Part shown: in pieces, positions 14,706-23,222 of the stretch
Position numbering within the stretch: position 1 is the stretch's first letter
Layout: each line of letters begins with the position of its first letter
DNA from: JAJTHB01 sp033763775
Lineage (GTDB): Bacteria > Pseudomonadota > Alphaproteobacteria > Rickettsiales > SXRF01
DNA: 34,610 nucleotides
Reading direction: 5' to 3'
Assembly (NCBI GenBank): GCA_033763775.1
Contig: JANRJW010000007.1
Span: 1-34,610 of the forward strand
Notes under the pieces: model-generated
The model's input: only the letters and a program-made list of their open reading frames with translations
What the model was told of the DNA's origin: nothing
The model's database searches: none
Translations under genes and position numbers: made by a program

Positions 14706-16121
14706 ATGATGAAAAGTCAAACCGCCATACGCTTGATATTGTGTATGGCGGTTTTTTTCTGCCTGCCGCTAAGCACCGCGCATGCGCAGATCGTGCCGCA
14801 ATCGAAAGAGCAGATGCAGCTTTCCTTTTCGCCGGTGGTAAAAAAAGCGGTGCCGGCGGTGGTGAATATTTATACCAAGCGCCGTGTGCAGGTGAACCAG
14901 GGGCTGTCGCCCTTCATGGGAGATCCGTTCTTTCAACAGTTCTTTGGTAATAACCCCGCCTTTCAGGGGCCTTCGCGCGAGCGAGTGGTCAGCTCGCTTG
15001 GCTCGGGCGTGATCATCCAGCCGGATGGGCTGATTGTGACCTCGCATCATGTGATACAGGGCGCACAGGAAATCACGGTGGTGCTTTCGGATAAGCGTGA
15101 ACTGGAAGCCACCGTCACCATGCGCGACCCGCAGTCTGATTTAGCATTTCTCAAAGTCGCAGCGCCAAGCGCCCTGCCATATCTATCGCTTCGTGATTCA
15201 GACACGCTGGAGGTGGGTGATATCGTGCTGGCCATTGGTAACCCATTTGGCGTTGGCCAGACGGTGACGCAGGGCATTATTTCCGCGCTGGCACGCAAGG
15301 CAGAAGGCGTGTCAGACTACCAGTTTTTTATTCAGACGGATGCGGCGATCAACCCCGGTAATTCTGGCGGCGCGCTGGTGGATTTATCGGGGAATTTGAT
15401 TGGCGTGAACACCGCTATCTACTCGCGCTCCGGCGGCTCGATGGGCATTGGCTTTGCGATTCCCGCCAACATGGTGCGCTCGCTGATGAGCGGCAAGCTT
15501 GAAAACGGCAAGGTGGTGCGCCCGTGGGTGGGGCTTTCGGTGCAGCCGGTGACCAGCGATATGGCTGATTCACTGGGGCTTGCTGCGCCGCGCGGCGTGA
15601 TGGTGCGAGGAATAAAAGCGGGATCATCAGCGGAAAAAGCGGGGCTGCGCGTGGGCGATGTGATTTTATCGGTGGATGGCCATGATGTTTCAACCGAAGA
15701 GGAAATCCGCTACCGCGTGTCGCTGCGCCCGATTGGCGAGGAAGCAAGCTTCAGGCTGCTGCGCGGCGGCAGTGAAATGACCATCGCGGTGGCGATGGAA
15801 GGGGCGCCAGAGTCAATGAAACTGACGCAAGTGGCATTGTCTGGCAATCACCCGCTGAGCGGGCTGGTGGTGACAGAGCTTTCCAAAGATCTGGCGGCGC
15901 AGCTTGATATTACGGGCATGGAGCTACCAGCTGTCGTGGTGGTGGATGCGCAAAAAGGCGTGCAGGCGCTGGCGCTTGCCCCAGGGGATGTGATACTCGA
16001 AATCAACAACCAGAAAATTTCTGACCTGAAATCATTGCAGCGGATACTTAAAAAAGCTGCGCGCAGCTGGCAGATCGTCTATAAACGTGGCAATAACGTC
16101 GTGACACTCACCATACGGTAA
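14706..16121 (+). CDS. degP: Deg/HtrA (Do family) periplasmic serine protease
   Basis: 471 residues. A signal peptide is clear: Lys/Arg n-region, LILCMAVFFCLPL core and STAHA-Q cleavage near residue 28. The trypsin-like domain has the triad His115 (TSHHVI), Asp145 (SDLAFLK) and Ser220 (NPGNSGGAL). Two PDZ domains follow at about 275-365 and 385-470. Function: periplasmic protein quality control (protease/chaperone). ATG 14706 or 14709 must be used, because a later Met14 would delete the positively charged n-region. A terminator hairpin overlaps codons 6-18. DegP, DegQ and MucD cannot be separated from sequence alone. Confidence 0.93.
   Translation: MMKSQTAIRLILCMAVFFCLPLSTAHAQIVPQSKEQMQLSFSPVVKKAVPAVVNIYTKRRVQVNQGLSPFMGDPFFQQFFGNNPAFQGPSRERVVSSLGSGVIIQPDGLIVTSHHVIQGAQEITVVLSDKRELEATVTMRDPQSDLAFLKVAAPSALPYLSLRDSDTLEVGDIVLAIGNPFGVGQTVTQGIISALARKAEGVSDYQFFIQTDAAINPGNSGGALVDLSGNLIGVNTAIYSRSGGSMGIGFAIPANMVRSLMSGKLENGKVVRPWVGLSVQPVTSDMADSLGLAAPRGVMVRGIKAGSSAEKAGLRVGDVILSVDGHDVSTEEEIRYRVSLRPIGEEASFRLLRGGSEMTIAVAMEGAPESMKLTQVALSGNHPLSGLVVTELSKDLAAQLDITGMELPAVVVVDAQKGVQALALAPGDVILEINNQKISDLKSLQRILKKAARSWQIVYKRGNNVVTLTIR
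14721..14758 (+). terminator. Intrinsic terminator of the ribosomal superoperon, inside the protease signal peptide
   Basis: Stem ACCGCCATAC (14721-14730) and GTATGGCGGT (14743-14752), 12-base loop, then a run of seven T ending at 14758. It is a perfect 10-bp GC-rich stem with U-tract. It lies wholly within the reading frame of the Deg protease. Confidence 0.85.
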
Positions 16122-16125
16122 GCGC

Positions 16126-16515
16126 ATGAATAGCCTTCATCTGATGTATGTTGCATTTGGTGGCGCCGCTGGTGCCATGAGCCGCTATCTGCTGGTTGAG
16201 CTGGTATCGCGCATGAGCGCGGCCGGCTTTCCCTACGGTACGCTCGCTGTGAATGTGCTGGGCTCGTTTCTGCTCGGGGCGCTGGTGGCGATGATTGCGT
16301 TGGTTATGCCCGGGCGCGGCAAAGAGCTGCATTTGATTCTGGCGGTGGGGTTTCTTGGCGGTTTTACTACCTTTTCCGCCTTTTCGATGGATAGCTACAT
16401 GCTGATGGAGCGCGGCCTTTACAATCAGGCTTTTTTCTATGTGTTTGGCTCGGTTGTGATGTCAGTGCTGGCGCTGATAGCGGGTATGTGGCTGGTGCGG
16501 AGTTTGGCGACGTGA
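16126..16515 (+). CDS. crcB: Fluoride exporter CrcB/Fluc
   Basis: 129 residues, four hydrophobic segments. Fluc channels work as antiparallel dimers in the inner membrane and export fluoride. Hallmarks are GGAAGAMSRYLL near residue 12, VNVLGSFLLG (the pore asparagine) near 44 and GFLGGFTTFSAFSMD near 75-89, with the pore phenylalanines. No fluoride riboswitch precedes it: only 4 bases separate it from the protease stop. Confidence 0.95.
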   Translation: MNSLHLMYVAFGGAAGAMSRYLLVELVSRMSAAGFPYGTLAVNVLGSFLLGALVAMIALVMPGRGKELHLILAVGFLGGFTTFSAFSMDSYMLMERGLYNQAFFYVFGSVVMSVLALIAGMWLVRSLAT

Positions 16516-17486
16516 GTGTCACCAAAGCCATTGTCACCGATGCTGATGACGATATCCGCTTGGATCGATGGTTTAAGCGCCATTACCCGGGCATTCCCCA
16601 CGGGATGGTTGAGAAGCAGCTCAGGAAAGGGCTGATTCGGCTTGATGGTAAAAAAGCCAAATCGTCGGATCATATTCACACCGGCCAGGAGATTCAGATT
16701 AAATTTGAACTCACAGGCGATGCAGAAAAAAAGCCGCAAAAAACGCATGTAAAAATGAGCCCGATCGAGCCGGAAGACGTGCTGATGATGCAAAAATCCG
16801 TGCTTTACAAAGATGCGAATGTCATCGTCATCAACAAGCCGTTTGGTCTGCCAGTGCAGGGTGGCAGCAAGGTCAGCAAAAGCGTCGATGATTTGCTTGG
16901 CGCGATACAGTTTGATGCGCCAGATCGCCCCAAGCTGGTGCACCGGCTTGACCGCGATACCAGCGGGGTGCTGGTACTCGCGCGAAACACCAAAACAGCC
17001 GCCATCTTATCGCGCGCCTTTTCCGGCAAAGACATGCAGAAAACCTACTGGGCGCTGGTAAGCGGCACGCCGCTCGATTTCAAGGGCACCATCGATTACA
17101 AACTCATTAAGGCGGTTGCAGGAGAAAATTCCTTTGAACGCGTGGCGGTGGATGATGAGGACGGCAAATACGCCAAAACCGACTATCGCGTGATCGAGCA
17201 TCTGGCACGAAAATTCTCGCTGATGGAGCTGATACCGCTCACTGGTCGCACGCACCAGCTGCGTGTTCATTGCGCGGCGATCGGTTGCCCGATTGTCGGG
17301 GATCATAAATATGGCGGCTCCATGCCGGATGCCAAAAGCCTTGGCGTAGAAAACGTGCTGCACCTGCACGCGCGCCGAATTCAAATTCCAGCTCAGGGCG
17401 GCCTGAAAGCGATCGACGTCAAAGCGCCGCTACCGCCGCATATGAAGCAAAGTTTCGAGGCGCTCGGGATTGAAGTTCCTAGATGA
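16512..17486 (+). CDS. RluC/RluD-type 23S rRNA pseudouridine synthase
   Basis: 324 residues from the GTG start. An S4 RNA-binding domain spans roughly residues 15-65 (RLDRWFKRHYPGIPHGMVEK) and the RluA-type catalytic domain has VHRLDRDTSGVLVLAR with the catalytic aspartate near residue 147, plus LTGRTHQLRVHCA. GTG 16512 gives a 4-base overlap (GTGA) with crcB; ATG 16488 would add eight residues. RluC is slightly favoured over RluD by the RLDRWF-KRHYPG-PHG opening. The TGA stop is the first heptad of a tandem array. Confidence 0.9.
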   Translation: MSVTKAIVTDADDDIRLDRWFKRHYPGIPHGMVEKQLRKGLIRLDGKKAKSSDHIHTGQEIQIKFELTGDAEKKPQKTHVKMSPIEPEDVLMMQKSVLYKDANVIVINKPFGLPVQGGSKVSKSVDDLLGAIQFDAPDRPKLVHRLDRDTSGVLVLARNTKTAAILSRAFSGKDMQKTYWALVSGTPLDFKGTIDYKLIKAVAGENSFERVAVDDEDGKYAKTDYRVIEHLARKFSLMELIPLTGRTHQLRVHCAAIGCPIVGDHKYGGSMPDAKSLGVENVLHLHARRIQIPAQGGLKAIDVKAPLPPHMKQSFEALGIEVPR

Positions 17487-17511
17487 CGGATGACGGATGA
17501 CGGATGACAAA
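17484..17511 (+). repeat. Stop-anchored heptad array between the pseudouridine synthase and ATP12
   Basis: TGACGGA three times, then TGACAAA, starting exactly at the upstream TGA stop. The ATP12 ATG (17497) is formed inside the array. The exact reverse complement of the unit is repeated at 17629-17656 inside the ATP12 coding sequence. Confidence 0.9.
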
Positions 17512-18186
17512 AAAATAATCATTGCGCTTGATGGCCAAGAACTTCTGACGCCGCAAAAAAATCCGTTATGGGTTCCCACGCGGGCATTAGCAGATGCGAT
17601 TGCGGACGAGTTTAGGAAAGCGAAACCGTCATCCGTTATCCGTCATCCGTCATCCGCGCAAGCACCACTCACCGCGCTTTCCTATACCGCTATTGATCGC
17701 ATCGAGGGGCAGGAAGAGGCGATCATCGATGCGCTGATGGTTTACGGCGATACCGATACGCTGAGCTATGTAGCATCCGCGAGCGAGAATGAGCCGCTGG
17801 CAACGCGCCAGCAGCGGCTTTGGAAGCCAATGATTGACTGGGCAAGCCGCGAGTTCGGCGCGATCTGGCAAACGGCCAGCGGTATCGAACCCGCTATGCA
17901 GGTGCCAGAAATGCATGAGGCGATCCGCGCCTATTTGAAAACGCAAGGTGCCATGCGCCTTTCCGCGGCATGCGTGCTGGTATCGTGTTATTCATCACTG
18001 CTGCTGGCGCTGGCGGTGCTGAAGAGAAGGGTTTCTGAGGCCGAAGCCTTTGAACTCTCAAGGCTTGAAGAGGTTGTGCAGAACGAGCGCTGGGGAGTGG
18101 ATGCGGATGCAGAGAAAAAAAACGCCCGTGTCAAGGCCGAAACCCATGCCGCAGGCCACTTTTTACGCTTGCTAGAGGCTAGCTAA
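17497..18186 (+). CDS. ATP12 family chaperone for F1-ATPase assembly
   Basis: 229 residues. ATP12 binds the F1 alpha subunit before hexamer formation; it is found in mitochondria and alphaproteobacteria. Family features: LWVPTRALADAIADEF near residue 25-40, TAIDRIEGQ, then NEPLATRQQRLWKPMIDWASREFGA and a helical C-terminus. ATG 17497 lies within a TGACGGA array and has no Shine-Dalgarno. Residues 44-53 (KPSSVIRHPSS region) are encoded by an inverted copy of the array in place of the usual loop. Confidence 0.88.
   Translation: MTDDKKIIIALDGQELLTPQKNPLWVPTRALADAIADEFRKAKPSSVIRHPSSAQAPLTALSYTAIDRIEGQEEAIIDALMVYGDTDTLSYVASASENEPLATRQQRLWKPMIDWASREFGAIWQTASGIEPAMQVPEMHEAIRAYLKTQGAMRLSAACVLVSCYSSLLLALAVLKRRVSEAEAFELSRLEEVVQNERWGVDADAEKKNARVKAETHAAGHFLRLLEAS
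17629..17656 (+). repeat. Inverted heptad array inside ATP12
   Basis: TCA, TCCGTTA, TCCGTCA, TCCGTCA, TCCG: the reverse complement of the TGACGGA array at 17484-17511, 118 bases away. Read in frame as about SSVIRHPSS. Confidence 0.9.
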
Positions 18187-18223
18187 ACCGTTTAAATTCC
18201 AGCCAAAATAACAGGTGTCATCT

Positions 18224-19828
18224 ATGGTACAACCCGCGCGCAAGCAAGCGATACAACCAGAACCTAAACCCGCAAAGGCTCACGAACCCATGCAACGCAA
18301 AACCATCATCACCCAGCTCGAAGAAAAACGTGATCGCGCGCGCCTTGGCGGCGGCCAGACGCGCATCGAAGCCCAGCATAATAAAGGCAAGCTCACCGCC
18401 CGTGAGCGCATTGAAGTGCTGCTCGACCCGGATTCGTTTGAAGAATATGACATGTTCGTCGAGCATCGCTGCACCAATTTTGATATGGCGAATAACACCA
18501 TCCCCGGCGATGGCTGCGTGACCGGCCACGGCACGATCAATGGTCGCCCGGTGTTCGTTTATTCACAGGATTTCACGGTGTATGGCGGCTCGCTTTCGGA
18601 AACCAACGCCCAAAAGATTTGCAAGATCATGGATACCGCTATGAAGGTCGGCGCGCCGGTGATCGGCCTGCTTGATTCCGGCGGCGCACGCATTCAGGAG
18701 GGGGTGGATTCGCTGGGCGGGTTTGCCGAAATTTTCCAGCGCAACGTGCTGGCCAGCGGCGTGATTCCGCAGATTTCCGTCATCATGGGGCCGTGTGCAG
18801 GCGGCGCGGTTTATTCGCCGGCGCTCACCGATTTTACCATGATGGTGCGCGGCAGCTCTTATATGTTTGTGACCGGCCCCGATGTGGTGAAAACCGTCAC
18901 CCACGAGCAGGTTTCGCAGGAGGATTTAGGCGGCGCCGATACCCATACCCGCAAAACCGGCGTGGCGGATCTCGCCTTTAATAACGACATCGAGGCGCTG
19001 CAGCAGACGCGCCGCCTGTTTAACTTTCTGCCGCTGAATAACCGTGTTGGGGTGCCGATTCGCCCGACCTCAGACCCGGCTGATCGCATTGATCTCGCGC
19101 TTAACACGCTGGTGCCGGAAAACCCCGGTAAACCCTACAACATGCGCGAGCTGATCGACCGCGTGGTGGATGAGGGGGATTTCTTTGAAATCCAGCCGGA
19201 TTTTGCAAAAAACATCATCGTTGGTTTTGGCCGCATGGAAGGCCAGACGGTGGGATTCGTCGCCAATCAGCCAATGCACATGGCCGGCACGCTGGATATT
19301 GACTCCTCGCGCAAAGCTGCACGCTTTATCCGCTTCTGCGATGCGTTTTCGATTCCCATCGTGTCGTTTGTGGATGTGCCGGGCTTCATGCCGGGCACGC
19401 ATCAGGAGCATAACGGCATCATCCGCCACGGCGCGAAGCTACTTTATGCTTACGCGGAAGCCACCGTGCCGAAAATCACCGTCGTTACGCGCAAAGCCTA
19501 TGGCGGCGCCTATATCGTGATGAGCAGCAAGCACCTGCGCGGCGATGTGAACTATGCGTGGCCATCGGCTGAGATTGCGGTGATGGGTCCTAAGGGTGCG
19601 GTGGAGATTGTGTTCCGCGGCAAATATTCCAGCGAAGAAGAGCAGCAGAAGCTGATTGATGACTACAAAGAAAAATTCGCTTCGCCCTTTGCCTCCGCCT
19701 CGCGCGGCTTTCTGGATGATGTGATTCGTCCGCAGAACACGCGCTGGCGCATCTGCCGCGCGCTATCGATTCTGCGCTCGAAAGACATGCAGAATCCCTG
19801 GAAAAAACACGACAACCTGCCGCTGTAA
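18224..19828 (+). CDS. pccB: Propionyl-CoA carboxylase beta subunit (carboxyltransferase)
   Basis: 534 residues. Transfers CO2 from carboxybiotin to propionyl-CoA to give methylmalonyl-CoA. N half: GKLTARERIEVLLDPDSFEEYDMFV, DFTVYGGSLSE, LLDSGGARIQEGVDSLGG and GPCAGGAVYSPALTDF with Gly-Gly oxyanion holes; C half: GTLDIDSSRKAARFIRFCDAF, FVDVPGFMPGTHQEHNGIIRHGAKLLYAYAEATVPK (in parts). ATG 18224 has AGG 10 bases upstream; about 22 N-terminal residues precede the usual start (MQRKTI at 18290). Partner pccA is 1.4 kb downstream, separated by two small genes. Confidence 0.95.
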   Translation: MVQPARKQAIQPEPKPAKAHEPMQRKTIITQLEEKRDRARLGGGQTRIEAQHNKGKLTARERIEVLLDPDSFEEYDMFVEHRCTNFDMANNTIPGDGCVTGHGTINGRPVFVYSQDFTVYGGSLSETNAQKICKIMDTAMKVGAPVIGLLDSGGARIQEGVDSLGGFAEIFQRNVLASGVIPQISVIMGPCAGGAVYSPALTDFTMMVRGSSYMFVTGPDVVKTVTHEQVSQEDLGGADTHTRKTGVADLAFNNDIEALQQTRRLFNFLPLNNRVGVPIRPTSDPADRIDLALNTLVPENPGKPYNMRELIDRVVDEGDFFEIQPDFAKNIIVGFGRMEGQTVGFVANQPMHMAGTLDIDSSRKAARFIRFCDAFSIPIVSFVDVPGFMPGTHQEHNGIIRHGAKLLYAYAEATVPKITVVTRKAYGGAYIVMSSKHLRGDVNYAWPSAEIAVMGPKGAVEIVFRGKYSSEEEQQKLIDDYKEKFASPFASASRGFLDDVIRPQNTRWRICRALSILRSKDMQNPWKKHDNLPL

Positions 19829-19836
19829 GGACGAGT

Positions 19837-20844
19837 ATGTTTAACCTTCCGATTTGGGATAAGGAACAGCATCCCGATATTGCTATGAAGCCGCTCAAAG
19901 GCGAGACAATTGACCTGCTCATTAAGATGCTGGATTTTCAAACCCGAGCTGTGAAAGATACGGTGCGTGTTTCTGAAGCGCTCTTGGGGGAAGATATCGA
20001 GAAACTAAGAGCGAAGAATGTATTTAATGAAAACGAGTTGCGCGCGATCGTAGAAGCTCAGAAAGAATTATTTCGTCAGAACATCCGAACGGTTGAAGTC
20101 ATTAATGCGGGAATTAAAGAAGCATTGCAAAATCCCACAATAAAAAAAGTTGGCATCGACTTGGACGGCATTCGTGTTATCGCGAGCCAATTTGCGGCCA
20201 ATCCTAAAACAGATTTTGACCACATTCGGCAGGAATTGGGGCAGGCTAGGGAGCGTTTCAAAGAATCTATGCTCGAAGGCTCTGATGCAATTCAGGCAGC
20301 CAAAGAATCTGCCGCAGATTTGCAAGATGCGGTGCAAAATTCAACGTCATATGTGGTGATGGGGCTCGCAAGTGCGGCACTTGCTGTACAAGAAGGCAGA
20401 GAAAAACAATTTATGGACCTCGCTGAAAAGCACATGCGGGAAATCTTGAGCCCTGTTCAGGAGTCCTTCGCTAGCAGCGCAAGTGTGGATAAAAATCAAG
20501 CGCAGGAAGATGGTTTAAGTCGGATTGGGGCGATGTTTTTTTTGCAATTACAGTTCCTCCAAAAACTCAAACAGGATAAATCTGCAGCCTCATTCCTTCC
20601 TTTTGCGGAAGCTGCAGTACTAGGTAGCCGCTATTATGAAACAGGCAGAGTTGGAGGTGTAATTGGTGATTTGAGAAAGATCATAGCACTTGCCAAAGAT
20701 ATCGATGCTAAAACCGAAAAGGGAAAAATAGAGATTGAACGAATAGAAAAAGGAATAATCAAAAAATTATCGGATACGATGAATGTTGACCCGGTTTATG
20801 CACCGGATCGACTTTCTGGAATGAGTAAAGGTACCAGCAGATGA
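19837..20844 (+). CDS. Hypothetical coiled-coil protein between pccB and pccA
   Basis: 335 residues; I do not recognise the family. No signal peptide. It is mostly predicted helical with heptad-like stretches (AIVEAQKELFRQNIRTVEVINAG; HIRQELGQARERFKESMLEGSDAIQAAKESAADLQDAV, in parts), one short weakly hydrophobic patch (SYVVMGLASAALAVQ, about 171-185) and a Lys/Glu-rich C-terminus. Wording is more AT-rich than its neighbours, suggesting later acquisition. It is 8 bases after pccB and overlaps the next gene by ATGA, so it is co-translated with the carboxylase genes. Whether it acts with the enzyme is unknown. Confidence 0.8.
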   Translation: MFNLPIWDKEQHPDIAMKPLKGETIDLLIKMLDFQTRAVKDTVRVSEALLGEDIEKLRAKNVFNENELRAIVEAQKELFRQNIRTVEVINAGIKEALQNPTIKKVGIDLDGIRVIASQFAANPKTDFDHIRQELGQARERFKESMLEGSDAIQAAKESAADLQDAVQNSTSYVVMGLASAALAVQEGREKQFMDLAEKHMREILSPVQESFASSASVDKNQAQEDGLSRIGAMFFLQLQFLQKLKQDKSAASFLPFAEAAVLGSRYYETGRVGGVIGDLRKIIALAKDIDAKTEKGKIEIERIEKGIIKKLSDTMNVDPVYAPDRLSGMSKGTSR

Positions 20845-21218
20845 CCACGAAAATTGTCATTGCTATTATTGTTGTGATCTCGCTGGCGGTGTATGTCACC
20901 TTCCGGCAGGGGGATGAGTATAAAAAATTTCTTGAGACGGCTGAGAAAACTCACGGCGTCGTGCTGAAAAAAGAAGAGCGCGTGGCTGACCCCAAAAACC
21001 AGCGCAAGGAAAAATGGGTGACCTATAATTTCGATACCCACCGCGGCATGAAAACCCACACCGCGCAGGAATTTATCGAGTATGACGACATTTATCAATC
21101 GATCCGCAGCGGCGACCGCATTGATGTTTACTACGACCCCGAAAACCCTAGCCGGAGCCATATCGCAGCGAGCATTGAACGCCGCGTGGGCATGGCAGGC
21201 AAATCAAAAAACCAATAA
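20841..21218 (+). CDS. DUF3592-like small membrane protein
   Basis: 125 residues. One N-terminal membrane segment (KIVIAIIVVISLAVYVTF, about 4-21), then a soluble domain with VTYNFDTHRGMKTHTAQEF and the GDRIDVYYDPENPSRSHI motif characteristic of DUF3592 proteins. Function unknown in the family. Overlaps the upstream gene by four bases and lies 12 bases before pccA, so it belongs to the same transcript. Confidence 0.75.
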   Translation: MTTKIVIAIIVVISLAVYVTFRQGDEYKKFLETAEKTHGVVLKKEERVADPKNQRKEKWVTYNFDTHRGMKTHTAQEFIEYDDIYQSIRSGDRIDVYYDPENPSRSHIAASIERRVGMAGKSKNQ

Positions 21219-21230
21219 AACGGACGATTC

Positions 21231-23222
21231 ATGTTCAAAAAAATTCTGATTAGCAACCGTGGTGAAATTGCCGTGCGCATCATGCAGACGGCGCGTAAAA
21301 TGGGCATTTCAACGGTGGCCATTTATTCTGAGGCGGACGCCAATGCGCTCCACGTGAAAGAAGCCGACGAAGCGATTTGCGTAGGGCCTGCGCCCTCCAG
21401 CCAGAGCTACCTGAACATCGATGCGGTGGTGGCCGCCGTGAAAGAAAGCGGCGCGCAGGCGGTGCATCCCGGCTATGGTTTTCTCTCTGAAAATGCTGAA
21501 TTTGCCCGCAGGCTGAAAGCCGAAGGCGTGGTGCTGATCGGCCCAAACCCAGAGGCCGTGCGCCTGATGGGCGATAAAATCGAATCCAAAAAAATCGCGC
21601 AGGCGGCTGGCGTATCCACGGTGCCAGGCGTGCTGGATGCGGTCGCCAGTGAAGAGGCGGCGCGAAATGTGGTGAAAGATATTGGCTACCCGGTGATCGT
21701 GAAGGCGGCGGCGGGCGGCGGCGGCAAGGGCATGCGTATTGTGCGCGCCGAAGGCGAGCTGATGGCCGCCATCAAGGCCTGCACTAACGAGGCAAACTCC
21801 GCATTTAAAGATGGCCGCGTGTTTATCGAGCGCTATGTTGACAACCCGCGCCATATCGAAATTCAAATTATGGCCGACCATCATGGCAACGTGCTGTGGC
21901 TGGGCGAGCGCGAATGCTCCATCCAGCGCCGCCACCAGAAGGTGATCGAAGAGGCGCCAAGCCCGTTCCTTGATGATGCCACCCGCAAAAAAATGGGTGA
22001 GCAGGCCGCCGCGCTGGCGCGCGAGGTGAAGTATGACTCGGCGGGCACGGTGGAATTCATCGTCGATCAGAACAAGAATTTTTATTTCCTCGAGATGAAT
22101 ACCCGCCTGCAGGTCGAGCACCGCGTCACCGAGCTGATCACCGGTATCGACCTCGTGGAGCAGATGATCCGCGTGGCTTACGGCGAAAAGCTCGCCTTCT
22201 CGCAGAAGGATATCCAGTATAGCGGCTGGGCGATTGAATCCCGGGTGTATGCGGAAGATCCCAAGCGCGGCTTCATGCCATCGACCGGCCGCATCACCCG
22301 CTATCAGCCGCCGGTTGAAATGGACAATGTGCTGGTGGATACCGGCATTTATGACGGCAGCGAAATCACGCCATTTTACGACCCGATGATTGCCAAGGTG
22401 TGCAGCTGGGGCGAAAACCGCGAGGCGTCGCTCGCCGTGATGAAGTCCGCGCTTTCGGCGTTTATCATCGAAGGCATCACCCATAACGGCATGTTCTTGG
22501 AAGCGATCTTGAACCATCCGCGCTTTATCAGCGGCGATATCGCCACCAGTTTTATTGATCAGGAATATCCCGATGGTTTCAAAGGCGCGCCGCTTTCCGA
22601 AGACCTGCTTCGTATTTTTGTGGCATCCGCGACCACCATCTTCCTGCGCGACGCGGAGCGCGCGGCGAAAATCAGCCAGCAGATTCGCGGCCGTGAGCGT
22701 GCGATCGGCGCCAGCTGGGTGGTGAATATTAATGGCGAGGATCACCCTGTCTATGTGCGCACGGATGGCGAGCAGGGCTATTTTATCACGCGAAACCGCA
22801 AGCTCAAACATGTCAAAACCAGCTGGAAACTTGGCAGCCGCCTGTTTACCGCAACCGTGAATGATGTGCCGGTGAACGTGCAGATCCGCCACCTTGACGA
22901 AGGCTATATCCTGACCCATGGCGGCACCAGCGTGGTGGCTAAAGTGCGCCCGCCGCGCACCGCTGAACTCGCGCAATACATGCCGGTGCCGAAGGCAAGC
23001 GCCGGCAAGGAAAAGCTGCTCTCGCCGATTGCTGGTCTCGTCACCAGCCTGCGTGTGAAAGAAGGTCAGGAAGTGCGCGCCGGACAGGAACTGATGGTGA
23101 TTGAGGCGATGAAAATGGAAAACCTGATTGCCGCCGAATTCGACACCACCATCCAGAAAATCCACGTGGCGGAAAAAGACAGTGTGGGTGTGGATCAGGT
23201 GCTCATCCAATTCGCGGCTTAG
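21231..23222 (+). CDS. pccA: Propionyl-CoA carboxylase alpha subunit (biotin carboxylase/BCCP)
   Basis: 663 residues. Biotin carboxylase domain at about 1-447: KILISNRGEIAVRI, HPGYGFLSENAEFA, the glycine-rich KAAAGGGGKGMRIV ATP grasp loop, EMNTRLQVEHRVTELITGIDLVE (in parts). A linker/BT domain (about 450-590) joins it to the biotinyl domain with EAMKMEN, biotinylated lysine at residue 628. Other acyl-CoA carboxylases are possible, but pairing with pccB supports propionyl-CoA. A palindromic element begins at its stop codon. Confidence 0.94.
   Translation: MFKKILISNRGEIAVRIMQTARKMGISTVAIYSEADANALHVKEADEAICVGPAPSSQSYLNIDAVVAAVKESGAQAVHPGYGFLSENAEFARRLKAEGVVLIGPNPEAVRLMGDKIESKKIAQAAGVSTVPGVLDAVASEEAARNVVKDIGYPVIVKAAAGGGGKGMRIVRAEGELMAAIKACTNEANSAFKDGRVFIERYVDNPRHIEIQIMADHHGNVLWLGERECSIQRRHQKVIEEAPSPFLDDATRKKMGEQAAALAREVKYDSAGTVEFIVDQNKNFYFLEMNTRLQVEHRVTELITGIDLVEQMIRVAYGEKLAFSQKDIQYSGWAIESRVYAEDPKRGFMPSTGRITRYQPPVEMDNVLVDTGIYDGSEITPFYDPMIAKVCSWGENREASLAVMKSALSAFIIEGITHNGMFLEAILNHPRFISGDIATSFIDQEYPDGFKGAPLSEDLLRIFVASATTIFLRDAERAAKISQQIRGRERAIGASWVVNINGEDHPVYVRTDGEQGYFITRNRKLKHVKTSWKLGSRLFTATVNDVPVNVQIRHLDEGYILTHGGTSVVAKVRPPRTAELAQYMPVPKASAGKEKLLSPIAGLVTSLRVKEGQEVRAGQELMVIEAMKMENLIAAEFDTTIQKIHVAEKDSVGVDQVLIQFAA

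Noticed and set aside
16100..16125. Fluoride riboswitch before crcB
   Set aside because: Only four bases separate crcB from the protease stop and no riboswitch core was seen in the upstream coding end.
21309..23210. 633-codon open frame on the minus strand opposite pccA
   Set aside because: It mirrors the codon pattern of pccA, has no recognisable domain and no ribosome-binding site; a shadow of a strong, GC-third-position gene.
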